NCBI GenBank assembly: GCA_027627225.1
Contig: CM051036.1
Span: 35,610,426 to 35,674,425 of the forward strand
Source: Congeria kusceri
Taxonomy: Eukaryota > Mollusca > Bivalvia > Myida > Dreissenidae
Direction: 5' to 3'
Length of the DNA: 64,000 bases
The notes beneath the pieces were generated by a model. That model made no database searches and was not told the origin of the DNA. It was given only the letters and a program-made list of their open reading frames with translations. Every line of letters starts with the position of its first letter. The stretch's first letter is position 1. This document shows, piece after piece, positions 47,551-57,523 of this stretch. A program made the position numbers and the translations under genes.

Positions 47551-48844
47551 CAGGGTTCGCTCGAGATCTGGCTTTTGAAAAGTTGTCGCCACTTTTTTTT
47601 GCCAAATTTGCAAACTTGGAGCCAATTAGGCGTCGCACATATTTTCTTTTAGTAAGAGACGTTCGGGTGGCAAACTATATATAACTATACTACATGTAAC
47701 TTATATTTTCACTCTTACTGTAATGGATTAATAATTATTCCTAATGAAGAATACAATACATAAACAAAACACCATATATCTCTTTAATCAATTTAATAAG
47801 TAACAAAACAGCATATTTCATATAGAAATGGAGTAAAATATGTCCGTGGAGCATAATGGTTGTAAGAAGAAATATTTTAGCAATGTACTATTAATATGTG
47901 TATTAACATCATCAATATTTGTTTTTAAAGTAGACATTTAACGATGCATAAATGTTACTATTTTACTTATAAATATGATACATATTAATACATAAATATA
48001 CACATATAAATACAATGGCACAAATTAGGCAAGGCAAGGTACGCTGGAAAGGAAACTGAAAATATACAGAAGACATAAATTATCAGCAATTCTATATATA
48101 TTATGATCATAGACTAAAAGAATTCCAACTTCCAACAGTCTTTAAATTTTCTGTTCACTGGGGAAATTTGAAGTTTGAGCATGTTAGATGGAGATGAGAC
48201 GTCATCAGAATCTAACAAACGTTTTTTACAAGGAGTATTTACGTCTGAATTGGCTAGTTTGACAAGTGAATTTTCATTTTCAAATTCAACATTTCATACC
48301 AATTGTCGTAACAAACTGTTTAATTATGGACTTTTACTTATTTAATCCAGGGACCTATTTGTTTGTATAGGTCCCTGTTTAGTCATGAACGTCAACGTGT
48401 TGAAAACACTGCATACTTATGTTTTGATTTCTAATTATCGTTTGATCTTGTCCTTAATCTGTTACAACATTGCACTATTCTATTAATTGGCGGTATCGAC
48501 GATGAAAAAAAAAAGCAATTAAAATGCCAATCTAATTGCCTTGGGCCATGTAATCAGTCGCATGTTATCACCTTATCGATATGCATTCACTTTCACGCTT
48601 CAGTTCATTCATTCGTACTGCTTGCATCACAAAAAATCAATACATGCCCGATAGCTGTCGAGGTCAGAGGTCAACCGAGTCAGCAAGACTGCTTAGGCTG
48701 AAATGGCGCTTACATCATTTCAATAGTAAATAATAAGGACAAAGAACGCTGTCACCTGAAAAATCGCCAAACTTGAAAAATTTGTCGCCACTTTTGCTAT
48801 TTTGTCGCATTTGGCGACAGTGGTGATCGCCAGCACGAACCCTG
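47551..48844. mobile_element. Non-autonomous hAT-like element, 1.29 kb
   Basis: The left end CAGGGTTCGCTCGAGATCTG and the right end CCAGCACGAACCCTG form the TIR CAGGGTTCG. TTATT stands directly outside both ends. Inside the ends are TTGTCGCCACTTTT motifs in both halves. No transposase is visible. The hAT label rests on the CAGGG-type terminus. Confidence 0.75.
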
Positions 48845-48972
48845 TTATTTTCATGTTTTCAGTATTATTCAATTGAACATTTGTACAAATCATTTAGAAG
48901 GCAATAAAACGAACACAAGTGAAATGCTCTCTACTTATCATTATACTCAAATTAAAAAATTAAAATCTTAAG

Positions 48973-49045
48973 ACCGAAAACGGATTCGAACCTGCAACTC
49001 AACTATCCGAAAGCTACTGCCTAAACCGCTCGACCATTTAATTCT
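48973..49045 (-). repeat. tRNA-like sequence (Ser/Leu type), minus strand
   Basis: On the minus strand this reads ATGGTCGAGCGGTTTAGGC (A-box/D-loop like) and, about 25 bp later, GCAGGTTCGAATCCG (B box). The acceptor stem does not pair convincingly and the surroundings are AT-rich, so a tRNA pseudogene or SINE head is more likely than a working tRNA gene. Confidence 0.5.
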
Positions 49046-49645
49046 ACGTCTAAAATTGTAGGAGAAATTAATTGTATCTACATATTGGGAATATTCAACC
49101 GTAACGAGCTATCGCGTGTTAACATTTTTCCGATAAAGGTTACGGAAAGGAACGGAATATGCATGAGTGCCAGGTCAATGCTGTCGGACTAAAAAGCTTG
49201 AGAGGTGTTTGTAAAGCTTCATGAAATGCATATAACCCTTTAACAACAGCAGGGGAAGAGTTTTAAAACGTTAATGGCAAAAAGGTTTATTGGCTGGCTT
49301 CATTATTTTTTATTACAGGTAATAGACTTGGGAATAACTCCTGCACAAATGTTTGATATGATCGAGGAAGAAATTCAATTTAGAAGGTTTTAACTAAGCT
49401 TCACATTATCATTATTTCTCAAGCCATGGTTGTGTCTTTTTACAAGTGTTGGTACCTATTTTATTTTCTTCTTTCATAATCTTAACGTGAATACCCTCAG
49501 TGAATTCATCTCAAGATAAATGAAATGTACTTGAACTAAATCATAAAAAGTGCACCTTTGCTTATTGTATTGTATAACTCTTTAAAGAGATACTTCAAAG
49601 CCCAATAAATTCTTTTAACAGTTGTGATATAAGTATTGTTTTATC

Positions 49646-50603
49646 TAGGGATGGGACCGAATATTTGAATATTTGAATATCAGATAATATTCGAATACAA
49701 AAAAACGAATACAAATATTTGATTTTTTAAATTTATTTAAAGAACAAAATTTCTTTTAAAAATCATGTTTTTTTGCCAGTTTGATTGCAAAGTTAACATG
49801 AATTCCAGTCATATTTCCTGCCTAGCAGGTGGGCGGGGGCAATGTAACGTTTTTACAACACATGCCAAACATGTCCAATTAACGACAATTGATAATTGGC
49901 AGAGGGGCCATGTCTTTACAAGGGCCGCGAATTAACGGTTTGTAGGAGACGCGAATATGACGCATTGTATCCACAAATAACAAAACTGGGCCATGTTGTG
50001 ATAACAGTTTCACAGTTGCACAAGGCGTACATTGTTGTATATTGTCCTTAAGTGACATCTATACGGTTAACTTGTTTACAGTAAATTACAATTACTCTCT
50101 AAGTAAACCAATCAAAATGAATCCATTATCAGCCAATCAATTTCTTTAATTAGCATGATCTGGTCAATCTTAATATACCTCACTTGTACATTATTCTCCA
50201 TTATATCAAACCGTATATTATACAAGAGTCTTGATTAATAAACAATGTCACCATCATGTTCTTGGAAGTACTTTACGCGGGCATTAGACAAAACCCAGGC
50301 AACATGTAATCCATGTAATGAAAAATTCGTGTACGGAACGATTTACAAATTAGTTAACAATACATTAACAATATCTTACATACCTTTATATTTGCCTATC
50401 ACTCACTAAGTTATATGGCTCATTTACCACTGAAACAAGGTAAAACAACTACGTACACGTAGTATACATATTTCGGATAGGTAAATATTCTGACAGAGTG
50501 CGGTATATAGTAGTACATGTATTTACAAAACGAATATTCGAATATATTTGAATACCTAAAACGAATATTCAAATATTGATTTGAGTATTCGGTCCCATCC
50601 CTA
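49646..50603. mobile_element. Non-autonomous hAT-like element, 958 bp
   Basis: TAGGGATGGGACCGAATATT at left and its inverse AGTATTCGGTCCCATCCCTA at right are bordered by AT-rich subterminal AATATTCGAATA palindromes. The 8-bp flanks (GTTTTATC / ATCTTACC) match at only five positions, so any target duplication is eroded. It is non-coding. Confidence 0.82.
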
Positions 50604-50844
50604 ATCTTACCCTTTCAAAAACACTTGATATTGAACTATAGGAACTATAGCAGAAATAAAATATTTTTCCTACCTACCAACCTCGATGTGAGCTTGTATG
50701 GGCTTTTTGAAAAAGAATGTTTTGTATGTTATGTACATTGTCATGCAATGTTCTGATCGCTTTGTTATTTATGGCCACACATTTCCTTTGCTTTATACAG
50801 GAAGCATTATGTATGGCTATGTGAGGCCTGATTTTTTTTTGTGT

Positions 50845-51240
50845 GGAACATTTTGTTGCCATGTAGAACATTATTTGGTGCCATGTGAGGACTATTTGTT
50901 TATACTTAGAACATTTTGTTGCCATGTAGAACATTATTTGGTGCCATGTGAGGACTATTTGTTTATTCTTAGAACATTTTGTTGCCATGTAGAACATTAT
51001 TTGGTGCCATGTGAGGACTATTTGTTTATACTTAGAACATGTTGTTGCCATGTAGAACATTATTTGGTGCCATGTGAGGACTATTTGTTTATACTTAGAA
51101 CGTTTTGTTGCCATGTAGAACATTGTTTGGTGCCATGTGAGGACTATTTGTTTATACTTAGAACATTTTGTTGCCATGTAGAACATTGTTTGGTGCCATG
51201 TGAGGACTGTTTGTTTATACTTAGAACATTTTGTGAGAAT
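50845..51240 (+). repeat. 63-bp minisatellite, about 6 copies
   Basis: The unit begins GAACATTTTGTTGCCATGTA and continues with ATTATTTGGTGCCATGTGAG and TTGTTTATACTTA. Because 63 is a multiple of three and the unit has no stop in one frame on each strand, it makes repetitive open frames of about 200 codons on both strands. It lies in the intron about 600 bp before e6. Copies differ by only a few substitutions. Confidence 0.95.
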
Positions 51241-51756
51241 GTGAAGACTAAGCTTATTTGTACAAAGAACATTGTTTGTGGCAATATACAAGTGAACATT
51301 CTGTGTTGAAGCAGGTTTCACGTTGGCAACTCTTTGTGCTGGAAACATTCCATGTGGCATCTTAAGTTTGTATAATAGTAGAGTTTATGTGAGGACTTGA
51401 GTCCTATGTTTTGTACAGGGAACACAGTATAATCTATTGTTTTATTAATTGTTTAATAGGTTTTTTGGCAAAAGTGTTGAATGCATGGTGGGAAAAAATA
51501 TTGTAAAAATCCCCCATCTTGCAGTACAAGAAGCATTAATTTGGTAAACATTTCTGCAAGCAAATAATCTTGAATAAAAGCACATTAACATAAAATAAAG
51601 CATTGATGTCACATTCAAATTTATAAATTAAAATGTCTCAAAATGTTCATTTTCTTTACTTCAAGGGCATTTCACATAGATTGCATGTATTGTTACACAT
51701 TGCTGTTTTAGGCTTTTGATTTTAAATGGATTTTATTTTTTCTGGATTTCTTAAAT

Positions 51757-51800
51757 TCTGGATTGAAGAACTGAGTAAAAAAATCATCAGTTTGAGTTGT
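51757..51800 (+). repeat. Decayed partial duplicate of exon e6 start
   Basis: GATTGAAGAACTGAGTAA at 51761-51778 is identical to the first 18 bp of e6 at 51817. After it the copy diverges (ATCATCAGTTTGAG against TACTCGAGTTTGGAG). The bases before it are ATTCTG where e6 has ATTCCAG, so the acceptor AG is missing in this copy. Confidence 0.85.
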
Positions 51801-51816
51801 TCTCTGTGCATTCCAG

Positions 51817-51901
51817 GATTGAAGAACTGAGTAAGCAGTACTCGAGTTTGGAGGATGAGTTCCGTCAGGCCATACAGATCGAGTCCAGCAGATTCCAGCA
51901 G
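51817..51901 (+). CDS. LRRCC1: LRRCC1-like, exon e6
   Basis: The acceptor is CTGTGCATTCCAG and the donor CAG/GTTGGT. The first base completes the Lys codon from e5. The exon then reads IEELSKQYSSLEDEFRQA and ends ESSRFQQ in phase 0. The core Q-Y-x-x-L-E-x-E-F-R and the following helix ending RRFQ-like match the conserved vertebrate LRRCC1 segment and give the strongest family signal. A decayed copy of the exon start lies 56 bp upstream without an AG. The next exon is not found within the remaining 12 kb, so the gene continues beyond the window. Confidence 0.87.
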
Positions 51902-52208
51902 GTTGGTTACCATGGATATTGTAAAAATAAATATCCAACCCCAGTTTACTTACATACTACATATTGTGGCTTTGGAACAGGGCTTCTTTTGTTGAAAGAT
52001 AATGCAATGTTTGGCTTAAATTTGTTATTAATACTATTTTTTGCTTTTTTGTGTACTAATCTTTTTTTGTTGCTTTTTTTGTTTATTAGTTTTTATGCCT
52101 TTCTTTATGGAATGTCTGAGTTTTTAGTCAGAATGCTTTAGTTTCTGCAGTTTAAAATGAACATTATTCAAAAATATGAAAACTCTGTGAACAATCCATA
52201 TTAATGTA

Positions 52209-53836
52209 CAGACCTGTTTACTCCTACGGATTGTCTGTATTTGCTACGTTTTTACCGCAGGAACTAGGCACTATGGATTGATATTGAAAATCCTACAGAA
52301 ATTGGTTATATTGCAGTAATAAAATTTGTTTTATTGGCTCCTTTTCGTTAATTATATCACATTTTGCTCTTTAGTGCATCAGTGTTATATAAAAGCGGAG
52401 TCCCCCCCCCCCGCTGCGCAATTTCTTATCAGTATATTTAGATTATGCAAGCGTTTGTCATCTCAGTTAACAATTTGTTGCTAAGTTACCCAGCTGTGTA
52501 GGTCCGAGACATGCCCAACAATCTGAGCTTGCTGTCTCGCACAAAGCCTCTATTCAATGTTTGATTATTGTAGGGATGAAAACGAACGTTAATAACAAGA
52601 TTTTTAATCAATTTTTAATTAATTTGTGTATCTTTTGTCTCTGGAAAGCTAACACACACGCATTGTTTCTGTTCACTCAGCTCAGAACTGTGTATTGATA
52701 AGATATCTTTTTTTATCCATACAAAACTCAGAACCTTTTAAACAGTATTTTAAAAGATTTGCAATTTCACAGGATGTTTTTAGTCGGGTACATAATCATC
52801 ACGACTGTCGAAAGTGCCATGTTTTCTTATACCGAAAAATTATTATCTTTTTGTGGTTTCAAGTATTATTTACAGCATCTTTCATAAGTATACCCTTTAA
52901 TCGTTAAAACAGTAATCGCAGAAAAAATTACTCTGTACAGTACATACGTCTTTAACATTTGACGCTTGTAGGCACGATGTGCACGAGGAAATTTTTTACG
53001 CCATTTTTGCAAGAACAAAGCATGGATAATATACATGGATTTTAATCAAGATCTTTATAATTCACCAATTATCCAATCAGTACTACAAGTTCGACTGTGG
53101 TATCGATTAAAACAGTAAAAAAACCACACTAAACTCATGTCCATATGAATATAATTAATCAAATAAAAAAGGCTCCATAAGTAGATCAAACGTAAACTTA
53201 CGATTGGATAACGATGAGAATAGTGGGTTTGAACGTGACGTAACTGCGCAAATGTGATGCGCACTGGTCATCATAAAACATCCGGGGAAGAAGAGCTTAC
53301 TTTCAGTTTTGCAACAACAATTACGCTTTTGCAATTAAAAGGCTAGAGGTATACAGTACCGTTTAACTGGTGACGTCTTGTGTATTTCATTTCGTTTAAA
53401 TGTTTAAAAAAAAATGAAAATGTGTTAGCCTTAATTTTAAGAGCGTAAACGCACCAGATAAAGTCATTTGACACGTGCGGCATTAAAAAATTCTATGTAT
53501 CCCCCCTCCCTAACCCACCCCTCTCGGGACCAGGGCGCCTGAAAAAAAAAATCATGTGGCAAGCACTGTTGAGAAATCTGTAGCAAGCATGTGTCATTTT
53601 TATGTTTATCAGTTGTGCAATGCTGAATTTTAAGGTCAAACATAAAAGATATTTTGAATTTGATACAGAATATTGCTATATATTTAATAATATCCATGTT
53701 TTGTCATATTGTGGTTAATAAAATCTTTGTTGTGTAAAACACTGGTTGACTGTTAGTTACTACTGACAGATACCAAAAACTACTGATACAACTTTGTCAG
53801 ACTACTGACAAAGCTTGAAAGGGGTAAACAGGTCTG
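52209..53836. mobile_element. TIR element CAGACCTGTTTAC, 1.63 kb, with 6-bp target duplication
   Basis: It is bounded by CAGACCTGTTTACTCC and GGGGTAAACAGGTCTG. Exact AATGTA flanks lie at 52203-52208 and 53837-53842. The right subterminal region has short direct repeats (CTACTGACA, CTACTGATACAA). The interior is AT-rich with a poly-C tract at about 52403 and no transposase. Confidence 0.85.
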
Positions 53837-54175
53837 AATGTATTTTCTGTGAGTCAATAACTGCGACTTGCATGTAACCTGTGATGTGATCTAGTAATGT
53901 TGGGCTCTGTATCTGATTACTTTAAAGGATCAGTGTTGTTAATATCCTTTGGAATTGCCAACAGATACCACTATAGAGCTTCTTAATCTGGGTTTACAAT
54001 TCCACGACCTACACAATTTTTAAGTTGCCTTAGAGCAATATTAATATCTTCAAATTATAATCACTTATTGAGTTCTTGAACTAAGGTACCTGCTTCCACG
54101 GACTCATTGCTCATCCATTCTGCCTTTGCTTCCTTCGTTATTTAGGCAATTAACAGTTCTCTAGATACTGTAAAA

Positions 54176-55148
54176 TCATTTTATTTCGCAGCAGGCTAAA
54201 TTTCACATATTTCACGGTCCGAGCGTACCACAAATTTAAGACCCTGCGTTAGTGAATATTTTATTGCTATATTTGAGGCTTGTCGCAATTGCGTAAAGGT
54301 GTTGTCCCGCACAGGCTGATCCGGGATGACACTGTCCGCTTTTATGGTATTTTTTGTATAATGGAAGTCTCTTTTAAACATAAATCCACTGAATTAGCCT
54401 GTGCGTACTGCACAGGCTGATCCAGGACGACACTTTACACACACGCCATAAGCTCAGTTTTTCTATGACAATCCTTATTTAATTGTATACGTACAGCTAA
54501 CAACAACCTTTGATACTCTTTGTATGCCGGTTGTCTATGTACTTTGATAAATTTAACAGTCTTACATGAAACTGATCATTTATCATTCATTTAAAGTTAA
54601 ACATAATACAATAACGCACTATTATGTGAAGTTGGAATAAGATGTCAAACAGAAGAAATTGTGTTTTATTTCAGCAATGTTTTATATGCAGTTAACCATT
54701 TGTAATTTAAGAGATTTGCAGAGTAATTAGTGCATTAGACACCTGCATGTATAACTGCATCAGTAAAATTGATTTTACCGCAAAACTGTATACTTTAATG
54801 CATTTACAAAATTTAGTAGAAATGATAAAAGACGCAATCAATTTTAATGAAAAAGTCCATGAAAAATGCTAATTATACCATAAGTATTGACATGATATAA
54901 CAAGCATACATAAACAACATGAAATGCTTAGTTTTATGTAAAAAATGAACAAAAATCATGTCCATATATGTTTGAAGTCTTTTTCTAACTTCATGTTATA
55001 CAGTGTTCTATCTTATATTCAAATAATATGATTATCATATTGCATCATTATTAAAAATGAAAGTGTGTGAATTTAAGACCAAGCGCATTAGGCATTTGTG
55101 TAGAATGTGGGAAATTTAGATACTGCAAAATAAAATGATTTCACAGTA
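54176..55148. mobile_element. TIR element TACTGTRAAATCATTTTATTTYGC
   Basis: Left TACTGTAAAATCATTTTATT and right AATAAAATGATTTCACAGTA are inverted, 973 bp apart. Subterminal CACAAATTTAAGACC / GAATTTAAGACCAAGCGC motifs occur. The palindromic MITE at 54274-54476 is nested in it. Confidence 0.72.
54274..54476. mobile_element. Palindromic MITE, copy 6
   Basis: TGAGGCTTGTCGCAATTGCG at left, GTAAAGGTGTTGTCCCGCAC, and GCACAGGCTGATCCAGGACG near the right end. It lies inside the TACTGTRAAATC element at 54176-55148, so it is younger than that element. Confidence 0.83.
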
Positions 55149-55968
55149 AGAAGAGTATAAGAGTAAATACATGAAGAGTATTAGAGTAAATACTCATTTA
55201 AAATTTGGAACATTTTGAGATTATCAGTAACCTTTGCAGAGGGACTGTACGATTCTGTATGAAAATTATAATGTAACCCCATCCATTGATTCTAATGATG
55301 TTAAATCAAATTGTAATATTCAACAATTTTGTACAGAAAATGGTTAATGTAGAAAAAGTGTTTAATTATTACTAGAATATCACCTTTTAAAGTAAATATA
55401 TGAAAAAAAAAACACTTTTGACGACTTTTTATAGTTTAAACTAAAGACTTGTCTAAGGTCAACAAGACACTTGGATATGGATACAGTTTGAAATCAATGT
55501 TTAATACTAATTTATGATTCTATGAATAATTACTATTGTTATTCATAATGGTTTTATGTCTTAAAAATGATTATTATTTGAAACAATATGCATTTTATCT
55601 CTTTTAACTATGTATATTGTGTATTGTGTATATTGTTTATCATAACTATATTTGATTACTTAAAAAACATTATTGATTATTATTTGATAAAAAGTGCTTC
55701 TAAATTTGCTTACAAAAACATTACTAACATTTAAATGTTTTCCACATGTTCATATATATATATGTGTAAGTAATTTTCCACTTTCAAAGGTCGTTGCTAT
55801 TATTATATATTTTTCCTAGAGAAATAAACCATTCTTGTCTTTGTTCTCGAAAAATAAAATAATTATAGGCATCTATCTTCTAATTTGTACCTTATTTCCC
55901 TACAGTCCAATAAGTAATTTGCAAGGCAATTAAAAATAAAAGTCAAACTATATAAAAACAGAACACAT

Positions 55969-56130
55969 AAAGGTTAGTTTTAATTGATGATGCACATAAA
56001 TAAAGGTTAGTTTTAATTGATGATGCACATAAATAAAGGTTAGTTTTAATTGATGATGCACATAAATAAAGGTTAGTTTTAATTGATGATGCACATAAAT
56101 AAAGGTTAGTTTTAATTGATGATGCACATT
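55969..56130 (+). repeat. 33-bp minisatellite, ~5 copies
   Basis: The unit AAAGGTTAGTTTTAATTGAT followed by GATGCACATAAAT repeats with a 33-bp period and is essentially identical between copies. The run of open frame on the minus strand is a by-product of the period. Confidence 0.95.
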
Positions 56131-56416
56131 TAAGTAGAATTGCACTCGATTATTATGAAAAGTTAGAAGAAGACATCAAACATAGAATGGAAATGATTTT
56201 GTTGTTTTTTTCACATAAAACTGTGAATTTCATGGTGTATAATTATGTTTGTTATATACTTCTGTGGATACCTTTGTAAAATTTGCATTTTTTCATATGT
56301 CTTTTTAAAACTGATAATGTCTTTGATCGTTTTTCCAGTATTTAAAAACTATGTTCATGCACGCATGGACATGGTTTTATTTTTTTGTGAAAATTTTGTT
56401 AAATGCATAGAAGTAT

Positions 56417-56827
56417 CCCTTCTCGAAAAATTGTATTTAATACACATTTAATGCGTATTAAACGCTGCGGTATTGGCACCATATTTTTTCTGCGTTTAAT
56501 ACACTTCAAAATGCTGAAAAAATACGCTTATTAAAGAAACAAAGTGTATGTTTTTTCTGCATTTTCCCTGCATTTACACACTGAAGTGCATTTAAAGTGT
56601 ATTGTTCTCCATGACAAATGTACTTTTTCTTAAAAAAATACACGTAAGTGTATGTTAAGTTTATTTTAAGTGTATTTTCTAGTGCATTAATAAACTTTTT
56701 TGTAAAAAATGAAAAAAAAGTACAGAAACAATACACTTAGTGTACTAAAATCGTATTTAATGTGCATTTAACGCAGAAAAAATACAGTGCCAATACCGCA
56801 GCATTTAATACGCTTTTTCAAGAAGGG
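56417..56827. mobile_element. 411-bp fold-back, copy 2
   Basis: It is nearly identical to 24347-24765, with the same ends and middle. The flanking bases AT on both sides would be a 2-bp target duplication. One small deletion lies in the left arm. Confidence 0.88.
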
Positions 56828-57263
56828 ATACAATTTTGTGGTAAAATCAGTTTAACTGATGCAATTGTGTATGCAGGGTCTATTGCACTAATTACTCTGC
56901 AAAAAATTTAAATTACAAATGGTTAACTGCATATAAAACATTGGTGTAATAGAAAAATGTATTCTATGTTTGATGTCTTATTCTAACTTCACATAATAGT
57001 GTGTTGTCAAACATGAATTGCTAATTAATGGCGACTCATAGAATTAATTTTAACCTGACTTTGTAACAGTTTCTGCATGATGTTTGCAGACTTTTATTTG
57101 TTAATTTTTTTATTTCTGTTTGTAGTAATTGATATTTTTTTGCTCCATGAAACAGTCATTTGTAATTAATGTATGCAGTAAATGACCAGCTGATGTATGA
57201 AACTATGAAGTTAAAGGCAAGGGCACGTCACCTTCCAAAATCATTATAAAATAACGAAATAAA

Positions 57264-57523
57264 TGAGGTGTGTCGTGGGAAAATTGAGCTTAATGCATGT
57301 GCCTAAAGTGTCATCCCAGATTATATTGTGCAGTCCGCACAGGCTAATCTGGGACAACACTTTCCGCTTTTATGGTATTTTTTGTTTCAAGAATTATCTT
57401 CTAAACATAAATCCTGTAGGCGGAAGGTGCCATCCTCGATTAGCCTGTGTGGACTGCACAGGCTAATCCGGCACAACTCTCTAAGCACATGCATTAAGCT
57501 GGGGTTTCCCACGACACGCCTCA
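57264..57523. mobile_element. Palindromic MITE, copy 7
   Basis: It is complete, from TGAGGTGTGTCGTGGGAAAA to TTTCCCACGACACGCCTCA, with both internal GCACAGGCTAATC hairpin pairs. Confidence 0.9.

Larger units (their letters stand above)
54610..57010. repeat. Inverted repeat arms (54610-54745 and 56870-57005)
   Basis: GCACTATTATGTGAAGTTGG and AGATGTCAAACA at left match, inverted, TGTTTGATGTCTTATTCTAA and CTTCACATAATAGTGTG at right. The match continues through GCAGTTAACCATTTGTAATT and GCAGAGTAATTAGTGCA. The enclosed 2.1 kb include the 33-bp minisatellite and the 411-bp fold-back, so the element was invaded or the arms are two opposed copies. Confidence 0.75.

Noticed and set aside
50674..51360. 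Protein-coding gene on either strand (203 and 228 codons)
   Set aside because: Open frame is a by-product of a 63-bp tandem unit; it appears on both strands and has no splice or family signal.
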